DNA of 64,000 nt from Ferruginibacter sp. GTDB lineage: Bacteria; Bacteroidota; Bacteroidia; Chitinophagales; Chitinophagaceae. A program made the translations under genes and the position numbers. The first letter of the stretch is position 1, and each line of letters opens with the position of its first letter. Shown in pieces: positions 1 through 8,379 of this stretch. The stretch is from NCBI GenBank assembly GCA_019638485.1, contig JAHBTP010000001.1:62001-126000 (forward strand), written 5' to 3'. The notes beneath the pieces were generated by a model that worked only from the letters and a program-made list of their open reading frames with translations, was not told the DNA's origin and searched no databases.

Positions 1-1044
1 GGAGGCAAATCAGATCGGGCTGTAGTAGCCGCATGTAGTTATGAAGCCCGAAGATTTGGTATTCATTCAGCTATGCCAATGAAACTGGCACGCCGCCTAT
101 GTCCTCATGCTATTATTCTACAAGGAGATTTTGAAAACTATTGCAAGTTTTCTGATATGGTCACTGATATTATTAGCGAAAAGGTACCTGAGTTTGAAAA
201 AGCATCTATTGATGAGTTTTATGTTAACCTTACCGGAATGGATAAATACTTTGGATGTGAAAAATTTACAAGAGAACTGAAACAGCTTATTGTGCGTGAA
301 ACCGGGCTACCAATTTCGTATGGTATATCAACAAACAAATTGGTAAGTAAAGTAGCAACAGATGAGGCTAAACCTAATGGTCAGCTTCAAATCCCTTTTG
401 GGAAAGAAAAATTATTTCTAGCACCATTACCGGTAAAAAAAATGCCTATGATTGGTGAGAAAACAGGAGAAGTATTAAAACGCCTTGGTGTTCGATTTAT
501 TCACACGTTAGCCGAAATGCCAATAGAAATGCTTGAAAGTGTATTAGGTAAAACAGGTATTGAACTTTGGCATAGAGCAAATGGTATTGATGATACACTT
601 GTTATGCCTTATCGGGAGCAAAAAGGAATTAGTACTGAGTCAACTTTTGAAACAGATACTACTAATCTTGATTTCTTGCAGAGATGCTTGGTGAATATGG
701 TGCAAAAGATTGCATTTGAACTACGACAACAAAATCGCTTAACCGGTACCGTTATAGTAAAAATACGTTATGCCAATTTTGATACGGTTACTAAGCAGGT
801 TGGAATTCCCTATACTTGTTCAGATCATTTACTAATTCCACGGATAAAGCATTTGTTTGAGCTATTGTATAACAAGCGAATGTTAGTTCGTCTTATAGGG
901 GTGCGTTTTACTCATCTTATACCCGGAAATCATCAAATAAATATGTTTGAAGACACTTGTGAATCAATTCAGTTGTATCAAACTATAGATAATATTAATC
1001 GTAAGTATGGAAAAGGGGCTGTTGTAAGAAGCGGTGGCTTGTAA
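1..1044 (+). CDS. dinB: DNA polymerase IV (Y family), 5' end cut by window
   Basis: Error-prone translesion DNA polymerase. The reading frame is open from base 1; the first codons read GGKSDRAVVAACSYEARRFG, which aligns near the N-terminus of Y-family polymerases, so roughly the first 30 residues, including the first catalytic Asp, lie outside the window. The catalytic SIDE motif is seen at bases 208-216, followed by the palm, a thumb with helix-hairpin-helix character (MIGEKTGEVLKRLG) and a little-finger domain. Near the C-terminus QINMF resembles a sliding-clamp binding motif (consensus QLxLF). It is followed after 10 bases by a DnaE-type polymerase, suggesting one operon and joint action in damage tolerance. 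An internal ATG at 73 is not the real start because conserved sequence precedes it. Confidence 0.95.
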   Translation, partial: GGKSDRAVVAACSYEARRFGIHSAMPMKLARRLCPHAIILQGDFENYCKFSDMVTDIISEKVPEFEKASIDEFYVNLTGMDKYFGCEKFTRELKQLIVRETGLPISYGISTNKLVSKVATDEAKPNGQLQIPFGKEKLFLAPLPVKKMPMIGEKTGEVLKRLGVRFIHTLAEMPIEMLESVLGKTGIELWHRANGIDDTLVMPYREQKGISTESTFETDTTNLDFLQRCLVNMVQKIAFELRQQNRLTGTVIVKIRYANFDTVTKQVGIPYTCSDHLLIPRIKHLFELLYNKRMLVRLIGVRFTHLIPGNHQINMFEDTCESIQLYQTIDNINRKYGKGAVVRSGGL

Positions 1045-1054
1045 TTAAATAAAT

Positions 1055-3982
1055 ATGTATCTGAATTGTAAGACATATTTTTCTTTCCGTTATGGTGTAA
1101 TGTCGGCGGCTAAATTGGTAGAACTAGCTGATGAGTATGGTGTACAAGCATTGGCATTAACAAATATTAATTGTACTGCTGACCATTGGACGTTTTATCA
1201 TGAATGTTTGAAGGTAGGCATATCCCCTGTGTTAGGTGTGGAAATTAGAAATGGTGATGAGTTGATGTATATCATATTAGCTCAGAATTTAGAAGGAGTA
1301 TATTGTATTAATGATTATTTGTCAACTTTTTTGCAGCAGCAGAAACCATTTCCCGCTAAATGTTTGTTACAGCAGTCTGTTTGGGTTATTTATCCGTTTA
1401 AGCATAGGGCACTGGCTACTGAATTTCATGAATGGGTTGGTGTGCAACCGCAAGAGAGTACGTTGTTGTTTTCGATGCGGAGTTTGTTGTCAAAGTGTGT
1501 TATCCTACAACCGGTAACTGTAATAAATAAACGAAGTTATAACCTGCATCGGCTTCTACGTGCTATAGATAAGAATATCTTGCTGAGTAAACAACAATTA
1601 CAGCATATTGCCAAAACTACTGAGGTGTTTATGCCGGCCGATCAGTTGCTTAAATCGTTTAGTCTTTATCCGCAAATAATTACAGCTACATTTAAATTAC
1701 TCGAGAGTTGTTCCTATAATCTTGATAGTCACAGTTCGAAGAATAAAATGTATTATTCTTCTTCATTGAGTAGTGATTCTATTTTATTGGAAAAGCTGGC
1801 AATTGATGGCTTGTATAAACGCTATGGGAAAAAGAATAAAATCGCGTTTGAACGAGTTCAAAAAGAACTTGAAGTAATTAACAGACTTGAGTTCAATGCG
1901 TATTTTCTCATAGCATGGGATGTTGTACGCTATGCACAAAGCCGTAGCTTTTATTATGTTGGACGAGGAAGTGGTGCTAACTCCATTGTAGCCTATTGTT
2001 TGCAGATAACGGATGTAGATCCTATTACACTTGATTTATATTTTGAACGATTCCTTAATCCTTACAGGGCATCACCGCCTGATTTTGACATTGATTTTTC
2101 ATGGAAGGATCGGGATGAGATGATTGATTACATTTTTAAAAGATATGGAAGTAAGTATGTGGCCATGTTGGGAATGTACAGCACGTTTAAACAACGTGCT
2201 GCTGTTCGCGAGTTAGGAAAGGTGTTTGGATTGCCTAAAATTGAAATTGATAAACTTGTATATAACTCACGTAGTGGTATACACGAAGATGAAATTCATA
2301 AGCAAGTGTTACACTATGCCACTAGCCTCCAGTCCTTTCCTAATCATCTTAGTATTCATCCGGGTGGCATACTCATTAGTGAAAAGCCTATTACTACATA
2401 CACAACAGTAGTATTGCCGCCAAAAGGATTTCCGGTAACACAGATAGATATGTTTATAGCTGAAGATATTGGATTATATAAATTAGATATCCTTAGCCAG
2501 CGTGGGCTAGGGCATATTCGTGAAACTGTAGAATTGGTTGAACAAAATACCGGACAGCGTATTGATATTTCACGGGTGCAGGATTTTATGAATGATACCC
2601 GTGTGGCAGACAAAATTAAGAAGGCGGATACTATTGGTTGCTTTTATATCGAAAGCCCGGCTATGCGACAATTATTGAAGAAGCTACGTTGTGATGATTA
2701 CATTACTTTGGTTGCTGCTAGCTCTATTATTAGGCCAGGTGTTGCACAAAGTGGTATGATGAAGCAGTATATTCAAAACTATCACCATCCGAATAAAGTA
2801 AGATATCTCCATCCGGTTATGAAGGATTTGCTTCAGGAAACATTTGGTGTTATGGTATATCAGGAAGATGTTATTAAAGTTGCTCACCATTTTGCAGGGA
2901 TGGATATGGGAGAGGCTGATGTGCTTCGACGTGCCATGAGTGGCAAATATCGTGGTAATAGTGGATTTGATATTTTGCGAAATAAGTTCTTTGAACATTG
3001 TAAAGAACTGGGCCGGGATGATAAGGTAGCTAATGAGGTGTGGCGCCAAATAGAAAGCTTTGCCGGCTACTCTTTCTCTAAGGCACATTCTGCATCATTT
3101 GCGGTAGAAAGCTACCAAAGCCTTTTTTTAAAGACATATTTTCCGATTGAATTTATGGTTTCGGTGATTAATAATTTTGGGGGCTTTTATTCTACTGAGT
3201 TATACTTTAATGAGCTTAAGCGTGTGGGGGCTCTGCTTAAACCACCTTGTGTAAATGAAGGCTTTGAACTTACAACAGTGTGTAATGCTACTGTAATTGT
3301 TGGTTTTGCTCATGTGTGCGGCTTAACACAATTGTTTATTCATAAACTTATTGCAAACCGAGAAACTTTCGGCCCTTATTTAAGTTTAGTAAATTTTGTA
3401 GAACGGCTATGTCCCGGAATTGAACAGCTTTCTTTGTTGATTAGGTGCGGTGCTTTTAGGTTTACAAATAAAAGAAAACGAGAACTGCTTTGGGAAGCAC
3501 ATATGTTGCTAAAACATACGAAACCCGGCAACGCCACTCCCGCATTGTTTACTCATGATTTAAAGTCATTTTCATTACCAAAGTTAGATGAAATGTATTA
3601 CGATGATGTGTTGGATGAAATTGAGTTGTTTGGGTTTCCACTGGATGATGCATTTAATTTAATAGATACGGATTTGTCGGGTACTGTTGCTGCACATGAT
3701 TTTGAGCAATATGTTGGGAAAGAGGTTAGTGTAGTAGGATATTTTATTACTTCAAAACCTGTACGAACCACAAAAGGCGCTTTTATGTATTTTGGAACTT
3801 TTTTAGACTGTTATGGTGATTGGGTTGACTCTGTTCACTTCCCTGATAGTGCAGAACGATATATGTTACAAGGTAATGGCTTTTACCAGATGACCGGAAA
3901 AGTACTAGAAGATTTTGGTGTATATTCTATTGAAGTAAGATGTATGACGAAGTTGGGTATTAAAATTGGAGAAGTGCAATAA
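1055..3982 (+). CDS. Short DnaE-type (error-prone) DNA polymerase III alpha subunit
   Basis: C-family DNA polymerase of 975 residues, shorter than a replicative DnaE (about 1160). Palm motifs are intact: VGRGSGANS, then PDFDIDF (catalytic Asp345 and Asp347) and YKLDIL (Asp478). A C-terminal OB-fold is suggested around residues 885-930 (VSVVGYFITSKPVRTTKGAF). The N-terminal PHP domain is degenerate: where DnaE proteins have an HxD metal motif this one has LNCKTYFSF, and the next motif reads ALTNIN instead of ALTD. No proofreading is therefore expected from PHP. Position directly after dinB and the reduced size fit a DnaE2/ImuC-like translesion role rather than the replicative enzyme; that role is inference. 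SOS control cannot be judged because the promoter lies outside the window. Confidence 0.85.
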   Translation: MYLNCKTYFSFRYGVMSAAKLVELADEYGVQALALTNINCTADHWTFYHECLKVGISPVLGVEIRNGDELMYIILAQNLEGVYCINDYLSTFLQQQKPFPAKCLLQQSVWVIYPFKHRALATEFHEWVGVQPQESTLLFSMRSLLSKCVILQPVTVINKRSYNLHRLLRAIDKNILLSKQQLQHIAKTTEVFMPADQLLKSFSLYPQIITATFKLLESCSYNLDSHSSKNKMYYSSSLSSDSILLEKLAIDGLYKRYGKKNKIAFERVQKELEVINRLEFNAYFLIAWDVVRYAQSRSFYYVGRGSGANSIVAYCLQITDVDPITLDLYFERFLNPYRASPPDFDIDFSWKDRDEMIDYIFKRYGSKYVAMLGMYSTFKQRAAVRELGKVFGLPKIEIDKLVYNSRSGIHEDEIHKQVLHYATSLQSFPNHLSIHPGGILISEKPITTYTTVVLPPKGFPVTQIDMFIAEDIGLYKLDILSQRGLGHIRETVELVEQNTGQRIDISRVQDFMNDTRVADKIKKADTIGCFYIESPAMRQLLKKLRCDDYITLVAASSIIRPGVAQSGMMKQYIQNYHHPNKVRYLHPVMKDLLQETFGVMVYQEDVIKVAHHFAGMDMGEADVLRRAMSGKYRGNSGFDILRNKFFEHCKELGRDDKVANEVWRQIESFAGYSFSKAHSASFAVESYQSLFLKTYFPIEFMVSVINNFGGFYSTELYFNELKRVGALLKPPCVNEGFELTTVCNATVIVGFAHVCGLTQLFIHKLIANRETFGPYLSLVNFVERLCPGIEQLSLLIRCGAFRFTNKRKRELLWEAHMLLKHTKPGNATPALFTHDLKSFSLPKLDEMYYDDVLDEIELFGFPLDDAFNLIDTDLSGTVAAHDFEQYVGKEVSVVGYFITSKPVRTTKGAFMYFGTFLDCYGDWVDSVHFPDSAERYMLQGNGFYQMTGKVLEDFGVYSIEVRCMTKLGIKIGEVQ

Positions 3983-4098
3983 TACTTGTGCAGAATGGTG
4001 GTATTTAGTACAAGGGAGTGACACAACGGAAGCTGAAAGATGTTCAAAAGTCGGTATTAAAAAATAATAAAGGAAATGGGAGTAGAGGAAGATATTTC

Positions 4099-4683
4099 TT
4101 AAGTTTTCTTTTTAGCAATCTGACTTCGAATTCTGCTAAGTGTTTCTCTGGAAATTCCCAAATAGGACGCTATCATGTGTTGTGGCGCTTTCTGAAAAAT
4201 ATCAGGACAAGTTTTCAGCATATTTTCATATTTTGATTCAGCTGTTTCACTAAAGGTGTGAAGAAGGCGCTTCTGTGTGGCAACTAAGTTGTTTTGAATA
4301 AGAATTCTATAGAATCGTTCGAGTTTAGGAATCTTCTGTAATAGCAGTTCATAGTTTGGTTCAGTAATAAGCAGAAGTTCACAATCTTCAAGTGCATCAA
4401 TATTGTAATTGGATGGCAGACTGCTAAAGAAACTGAATAAGTCACCTGCCCACCAACCGTCCATAGCAAATTGAAGTATGTGTTCGTTTCCACGTTTGTC
4501 AATGTTATAAAAACGTAGTGTTCCTTTTTCAACGAAAGCAGTGTATTTACAAACATCACCTTCTTGCAACAGATATTGCCTTTTGCGCAACTTTTTAGGT
4601 TGAAAAAGAGTTTTACATATCTCAAACTCCTCCTCACTAAGGGCAATAATTTCATTAAATTTCTGTAAAAGAAGTTCGTGCAT
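4099..4683 (-). CDS. Crp/Fnr family transcriptional regulator
   Basis: 194-residue regulator with an N-terminal cyclic-nucleotide-binding-type beta roll (about residues 20-115), a dimerisation helix and a C-terminal winged helix-turn-helix. The recognition helix reads SRETLSR (178-184), which keeps the Arg-Glu-x-x-x-Arg pattern that E. coli CRP uses (SRETVGR) to read TGTGA half-sites. The cAMP phosphate-binding segment (RSAxV in E. coli CRP) is replaced by YNIDAL, so cAMP is probably not the ligand. There is no Cys cluster for an Fnr-type Fe-S centre. The gene is divergent from a Rossmann-YceI-DoxX set, and a perfect CRP-type palindrome sits between them, so it probably controls itself and that set (inference). 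Confidence 0.85.
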   Translation of the reverse strand: MHELLLQKFNEIIALSEEEFEICKTLFQPKKLRKRQYLLQEGDVCKYTAFVEKGTLRFYNIDKRGNEHILQFAMDGWWAGDLFSFFSSLPSNYNIDALEDCELLLITEPNYELLLQKIPKLERFYRILIQNNLVATQKRLLHTFSETAESKYENMLKTCPDIFQKAPQHMIASYLGISRETLSRIRSQIAKKKT

Positions 4684-4689
4684 AGCAGC

Positions 4690-4724
4690 TAAAAATAGTA
4701 AAAAACCTGATTTAATTCAAAAAA
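4690..4724 (-). promoter_or_regulatory. Predicted promoter of the Crp/Fnr gene
   Basis: On the minus strand TTTTTTG (4724-4718), a 20-base spacer and TATTTTTA (4697-4690) match the Bacteroidota -33/-7 consensus with one mismatch in the -7 box. The predicted start of transcription is within a few bases of the ATG at 4683, so the message would have almost no leader. The CRP-type operator lies just upstream of the -33 element. Confidence 0.5.
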
Positions 4725-4726
4725 GA

Positions 4727-4742
4727 TGTGATATACATCACA
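4727..4742. promoter_or_regulatory. CRP-type operator, perfect palindrome
   Basis: TGTGATATACATCACA has perfect 6-base arms (TGTGAT/ATCACA) around a 4-base core and matches the E. coli CRP consensus TGTGA-N6-TCACA exactly. It sits between divergent promoters, about 44 bases upstream of the Crp/Fnr start codon and about 61 bases upstream of the Rossmann gene start codon. The neighbouring regulator has the matching recognition helix. Confidence 0.75.
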
Positions 4743-4763
4743 CTTAAACGATAGTATAAATCA

Positions 4764-4795
4764 TTGGAATGAGGGCTTATTCGAAATTAATTTTG
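4764..4795 (+). promoter_or_regulatory. Predicted promoter of the Rossmann-YceI-DoxX set
   Basis: TTG (4764-4766), 21 bases, then TAATTTTG (4788-4795), an exact TAnnTTTG -7 box. The box ends eight bases before the ATG at 4804, so the predicted transcript starts at or very near the start codon. The CRP-type palindrome is centred about 65 bases upstream of the predicted start, a usual class I activator distance in E. coli. Confidence 0.65.
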
Positions 4796-4803
4796 TACTT
4801 CAA

Positions 4804-5292
4804 ATGAAACAACCCATTTCTATTGCATTAATCGGCTGCTTTTCACCATTAGGAAAGATCATGTTAAACCAATTGCGTTTAATTGGAATTCGACCATTAT
4901 TAATTGGGTGTAATGATGAAGAGTTGGCGAAATTGTCAGATTATGTAAAGGAGGATGAAGTTGAATTTAATACTTGCCCCCGTGATGCGTGTTGGGAGGC
5001 AGATATGGTTATTGTAGCACTTCATGAAACTCATTGGCATAAAATAGTGGAAATGGTTAGGGATGTGGTAATTCAAAAACCGATTATTTGTCTAAAATTT
5101 GATAACCAAAATGGAGCTGAGAGCCTGAAGTTAGCTTTGCCATATTCAAAACTGGTTGTAGCCGATTTTAGTTTGGAAAATATGGAAATGACAGAAATTT
5201 CGATTATGGGAGAAGTAGATGATGTTGTTACTGATACTGTAGAGTGGTTAGAGGGTATTGGATTAAAGAAAAATTCATTTATAATTCGCTAA
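4804..5292 (+). CDS. Small NAD(P)-binding Rossmann-fold protein
   Basis: 162-residue cytoplasmic protein. The N-terminus (ISIALIGCFSPLGKIMLNQL) shows a beta-strand, glycine turn and helix typical of dinucleotide-binding folds, though with GxxxxxG rather than the classic GxGxxG. A strand of the form ADMVIVALH follows near residue 70, as in the family of NADP-dependent F420 reductases and prephenate or 6-phosphogluconate dehydrogenases. No substrate domain is present; the length fits only the nucleotide-binding domain. I do not recognise the exact family. It is 23 bases upstream of yceI and shares the regulated promoter, so it may take part in the same redox or stress response. Confidence 0.55.
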   Translation: MKQPISIALIGCFSPLGKIMLNQLRLIGIRPLLIGCNDEELAKLSDYVKEDEVEFNTCPRDACWEADMVIVALHETHWHKIVEMVRDVVIQKPIICLKFDNQNGAESLKLALPYSKLVVADFSLENMEMTEISIMGEVDDVVTDTVEWLEGIGLKKNSFIIR

Positions 5293-5315
5293 ATATTTAC
5301 ATTAAAAACTAAAGT

Positions 5316-5891
5316 ATGAGAAAATTATTTTTATTAGTTGCCTTAATGGCATTTTCATTTTCCCTTTTTGCACAAACTGTTTGGAAGGCTGATCCTAATC
5401 ATTCTTATTTGGGTTTTAAAGTTAAGCACATGGGGATTGCTACTGTGCCTGGAAATTTTAATAAGTATAATGTTACAATCACTTCAGCAAAGGAAGATTT
5501 TAGTGATGCGGTAGTAGAGATGACTGCTGAGATCTCATCTATTGATACAAGGGTGGAAGCTAGAAATAATCACTTAAAGAGTGCTGATTTTTTTGATGCA
5601 GAGAAGTATCCAACAATGTATTTTAAAAGTATTTCTATAAAGCGTGATGATCATAACGATTATAAAGTTACCGGAAATCTTACCATGCATGGTATAACAA
5701 AAATGGTTACGATTGAAATGGAATATAATGGTACTACCAAGGGAGGTAACGGAGGCCAGGTGGCAGGATTTGATATTTCTGCAAAAATCAAGCGTAGCGA
5801 TTTTGGTATTGGCGGTGGATTTCCGTCCGGAGTTATTAGCGATGAGGTAAAGATTAATGCTTATGGTGAATTCAGTCCAAAGAAGGATTAA
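5316..5891 (+). CDS. YceI family secreted lipid-binding protein
   Basis: 191 residues with a clear signal peptide (hydrophobic stretch ending LFAQ, residues 1-20). The mature part shows the YceI pattern: WKADPNHSYLGFKVKHMG at the start, a central section with FFDAEKYPTMYFKS and VTGNLTMHGITK, and a C-terminal strand with SDFGIG. Members form an extended lipocalin-like barrel that binds polyisoprenoids or long amphiphilic lipids in the periplasm. It lies between the Rossmann gene and a DoxX gene on the same strand. Start chosen because it gives a complete signal peptide. Confidence 0.9.
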   Translation: MRKLFLLVALMAFSFSLFAQTVWKADPNHSYLGFKVKHMGIATVPGNFNKYNVTITSAKEDFSDAVVEMTAEISSIDTRVEARNNHLKSADFFDAEKYPTMYFKSISIKRDDHNDYKVTGNLTMHGITKMVTIEMEYNGTTKGGNGGQVAGFDISAKIKRSDFGIGGGFPSGVISDEVKINAYGEFSPKKD

Positions 5892-5933
5892 GTATTTGGA
5901 TGTTTAATACAGTTTTTTTTAAAAAATATTTTT

Positions 5934-6386
5934 ATGAGAAGATTTTTTTGGACTAATACACAGGGAAAAGGAGCTGATTCCGCCTTGTTGATATTTCGTG
6001 TAGGCCTTGCAGCTATGATGTTAACTCATGGCATACCTAAGATTGATAAATTATTTGGAGAAGATCCAGTTATGTTTGCTTCTGTGTTTGGATTCACTCC
6101 AGTAACCTCTCTTGCTTTGGCAATTTTTGTGGAAGTTGGATGTTCAGTACTATTGATATTTGGTTTGAGTACAAGGTTTGCTACATTGATGTTGGCGGCC
6201 ACTATGGGTGTAGCTGCTTTTCAAGTTATGGCGGGACAGCCATTTGGTGCCAGAGAGTTGCCAATACTTTATCTTTTGGGTTTTGTAACTATTTTTATAT
6301 TAGGAGCGGGAAAGTGGTCCGTTGATTATTATTTGGGTAAGAGGCCTGTGATTACTAAGGTTTTGCCTGATTTAGACTTAGCATAA
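5934..6386 (+). CDS. DoxX family inner-membrane protein
   Basis: 150 residues with four predicted transmembrane helices. The N-terminal part ALLIFRVGLAAMMLTHGIPK carries the DoxX pattern of helix 1 followed by HGxxK, and GLSTRFATLMLAATMG marks helix 3. DoxX proteins are small quinone- or redox-associated membrane proteins; the precise role of this one is unknown. It follows yceI after 42 bases and probably belongs to the Crp/Fnr-controlled unit. Confidence 0.85.
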   Translation: MRRFFWTNTQGKGADSALLIFRVGLAAMMLTHGIPKIDKLFGEDPVMFASVFGFTPVTSLALAIFVEVGCSVLLIFGLSTRFATLMLAATMGVAAFQVMAGQPFGARELPILYLLGFVTIFILGAGKWSVDYYLGKRPVITKVLPDLDLA

Positions 6387-6472
6387 TGAGGGGTAGATTC
6401 CTGCTAGATGCCGGCTGAGATTGAAAATAAGTTTAAGGAATACGTATTTGTTTGTATTTTTCTAATTATTTT

Positions 6473-7096
6473 ATGAAGTATTCCTTTTTATACTTTATTG
6501 ATGTCATGGGGATTGCTGCGTTTAGTATTTCTGGTGTTTTTGCAGCAATGGAGAAAAGGCTGGACATTTTTGGTGTTTTTATTATGGCCTTTGTAACCTC
6601 TATAGGAGGAGGAACAATTCGTGATTTGCTTTTGGGTAATACACCGGTTTCCTGGCTACGCAATATTGATTTATTGTTTGTTGTATTCATAGGTGCTATA
6701 GTTGCTATTGTTTTTAGAAATGTATTGCGAAATTTTAGGAAAACTCTTTTATTATTTGATTCATTAGGCCTGGGGCTTTTTACTATTGTTGGTATTCAAA
6801 AAGGGCTTGCGTTCGATTTGCATCCTTTAATGTGTTTAGGCTTGGGTACAATAACCGCTTGTTTTGGTGGAGTGCTGAGAGATATTTCATTAAATAACAT
6901 TCCATTAATTTTTCAAAAGGAAATTTATGCGTCTGCTTCTTTATTGGGTGGAGGAATATACCTTTTGTTACGAGAAACAAATATCTATTCCGAAGTGTCG
7001 GATATTCTGTGTATTGTGATTATCTGCCTGATTAGATTGTTGGCTGTTCGTTTAGACTGGCGCTTACCGGGATTATACTCCAAAAATAAATTTTGA
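6473..7096 (+). CDS. TRIC/UPF0126 family cation channel-like membrane protein
   Basis: 207 residues and about seven transmembrane helices arranged as two homologous halves. Each half carries the family glycine motif: GGGTIRDLLLG in the first and FGGVLRDISL in the second. Bacterial homologues of trimeric intracellular cation channels form trimers with a pore in each subunit and conduct potassium or sodium. The ATG at 6473 is preferred over an upstream TTG at 6452 because the conserved first helix begins directly after it (MKYSFLYFIDVMG). The next gene is convergent and begins two bases after the stop. Confidence 0.85.
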   Translation: MKYSFLYFIDVMGIAAFSISGVFAAMEKRLDIFGVFIMAFVTSIGGGTIRDLLLGNTPVSWLRNIDLLFVVFIGAIVAIVFRNVLRNFRKTLLLFDSLGLGLFTIVGIQKGLAFDLHPLMCLGLGTITACFGGVLRDISLNNIPLIFQKEIYASASLLGGGIYLLLRETNIYSEVSDILCIVIICLIRLLAVRLDWRLPGLYSKNKF

Positions 7097-7097
7097 A

Positions 7098-7319
7098 TTA
7101 TTCCTCTTCTTCTGCTTCGATGTCAATAGCCGGTGGATGCATTAAATCGTCAATGTCATCTGTGGATTTAATTTCTCTAACCGGTGGAAAAGAACGAACA
7201 AGATCATCCGGATCTGTAGGAACCTTAGGTTCCAAATCTGGCAGTTCACGTGTCTTGTCATCTACTGTAACTTTTGGTACTATTTCTGTAGATGATGATG
7301 GTTTTTTTTCCAGTTCCAT
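7098..7319 (-). CDS. Small acidic hypothetical protein
   Basis: 73 residues, strongly acidic and proline-rich, with no hydrophobic segment, ending in IEAEEEE; likely disordered. It sits between the convergent TRIC gene and the cvfB-like gene on the same strand. The opposite strand also has an open frame over the same bases, rich in Ser and Gly, which looks like an antisense artefact. I recognise no family. The balanced codon use and an ATG just past an AT-rich leader favour this frame, but it could be non-coding. Confidence 0.5.
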   Translation of the reverse strand: MELEKKPSSSTEIVPKVTVDDKTRELPDLEPKVPTDPDDLVRSFPPVREIKSTDDIDDLMHPPAIDIEAEEEE

Positions 7320-7499
7320 TAATTGATAATTTAGCCTTTACTAAGTTAAACAAAAAAGCCCTAATTAATGTGGTTTTTGGACAAATCTGATGAATGTCAT
7401 TTTCTAATCATGATAGAAAGCAGCATTATCATTCAGTTTATTTGATTTATTTCTAATTCTTATACACTAAGTTGAACTGTTGTGAATTTTAGCTCATTT

Positions 7500-8339
7500 T
7501 TAAACAAGCCGTATTCCACTTTTTTCTAGTGTGATTATTTTTGCTTTGTATAGATTTCCAATTGCCATTTTAAATGTCTTTTTACTCATACCAAAGAAAT
7601 CATAAATAGATTCAGGGTCAGATTTATCATAATAGGGCAAGTAGCCGTTATTTTCTTTTAATAGGGTTAGGATTTTTTCACTTTCTTCTTCAATACGTCC
7701 ATAGCCGCGCTCTCCTAATACTACGTCAATTTTAAACTCTCCATTTTCTTTAGCTATAATCTTTTTTATAAAACCACTAATGCAATCTCCTACTCTTATT
7801 TGTCGGAAGGTTTCGTTAAAGTGTAATACACCGGTGTGTTGATTGTTAATAATCATTAGATAACCGATATCAGTGCGCCTTAGCACCGTAAGGTTAACTT
7901 GTTCATTTTCTGAAACAGTGATTTGAGTATTTTGGAGTGTATTTTCAAATTTTTCTGTTGCTGCAACACGACCTGTCTTTTCGTCTAAATAAATTTTTAC
8001 TAAATACTCGCCTTGGGGTCTCATTAAACTTCGTTGTTGTGAGCGTGGAACAAAAATGTCTTTCATTAAACCCCAATGTAAAAAAGCCCCTTGTGGGGTT
8101 GTGCTTACCGCCTTTAGTCTTACTATATCACCTACCATGCCAAGTGGAGTTTGGGTGGTAGCAATTAGTCTGTCTTCACTGTCGTGATACAAAAAGACGT
8201 CCAATTCATCCCCTGTTTTTGCTCCTTGAGGAACGAACCTACCAGGGAGTAATATACCCTCAGCGTGATTATCGAGATATACTCCAAAATCAACCACCCT
8301 TAAGATTTTCATTTTATATCTCTTTCCTGCCTCAAACAT
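7500..8339 (-). CDS. cvfB: CvfB/YitL-type S1-domain RNA-binding protein
   Basis: 279 residues made of S1-like OB folds and a C-terminal winged helix. The first OB fold is seen at residues 5-60 (ILRVVDFGVYLDNHAEGILLP), a second with GDIVRLKAVS and FVPRSQQ, and a third around 145-210. The C-terminal part, YDKSDPESIYDFFGMSKKTF, is the characteristic winged helix of CvfB. Family members bind RNA and influence virulence-factor and stress expression in Firmicutes; the role in Bacteroidota is not established. The start codon is the first ATG before the conserved first strand. Confidence 0.85.
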   Translation of the reverse strand: MFEAGKRYKMKILRVVDFGVYLDNHAEGILLPGRFVPQGAKTGDELDVFLYHDSEDRLIATTQTPLGMVGDIVRLKAVSTTPQGAFLHWGLMKDIFVPRSQQRSLMRPQGEYLVKIYLDEKTGRVAATEKFENTLQNTQITVSENEQVNLTVLRRTDIGYLMIINNQHTGVLHFNETFRQIRVGDCISGFIKKIIAKENGEFKIDVVLGERGYGRIEEESEKILTLLKENNGYLPYYDKSDPESIYDFFGMSKKTFKMAIGNLYKAKIITLEKSGIRLV

Positions 8340-8379
8340 GCGTTAAAGATAAGATTAGCTATTTAATCCAGTATTGGTA

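Noticed and set aside
2684..3088. 134-codon minus-strand frame
   Set aside because: It is antisense to the conserved catalytic part of the DnaE-type polymerase and shows no family features.
4284..4655. 123-codon minus-strand frame
   Set aside because: Second frame inside the Crp/Fnr gene; the Crp frame has both conserved domains.
7093..7326. 77-codon plus-strand frame rich in Ser and Gly
   Set aside because: It lies fully opposite the acidic 73-residue frame, begins inside the TRIC gene end and has a biased composition typical of an antisense image.
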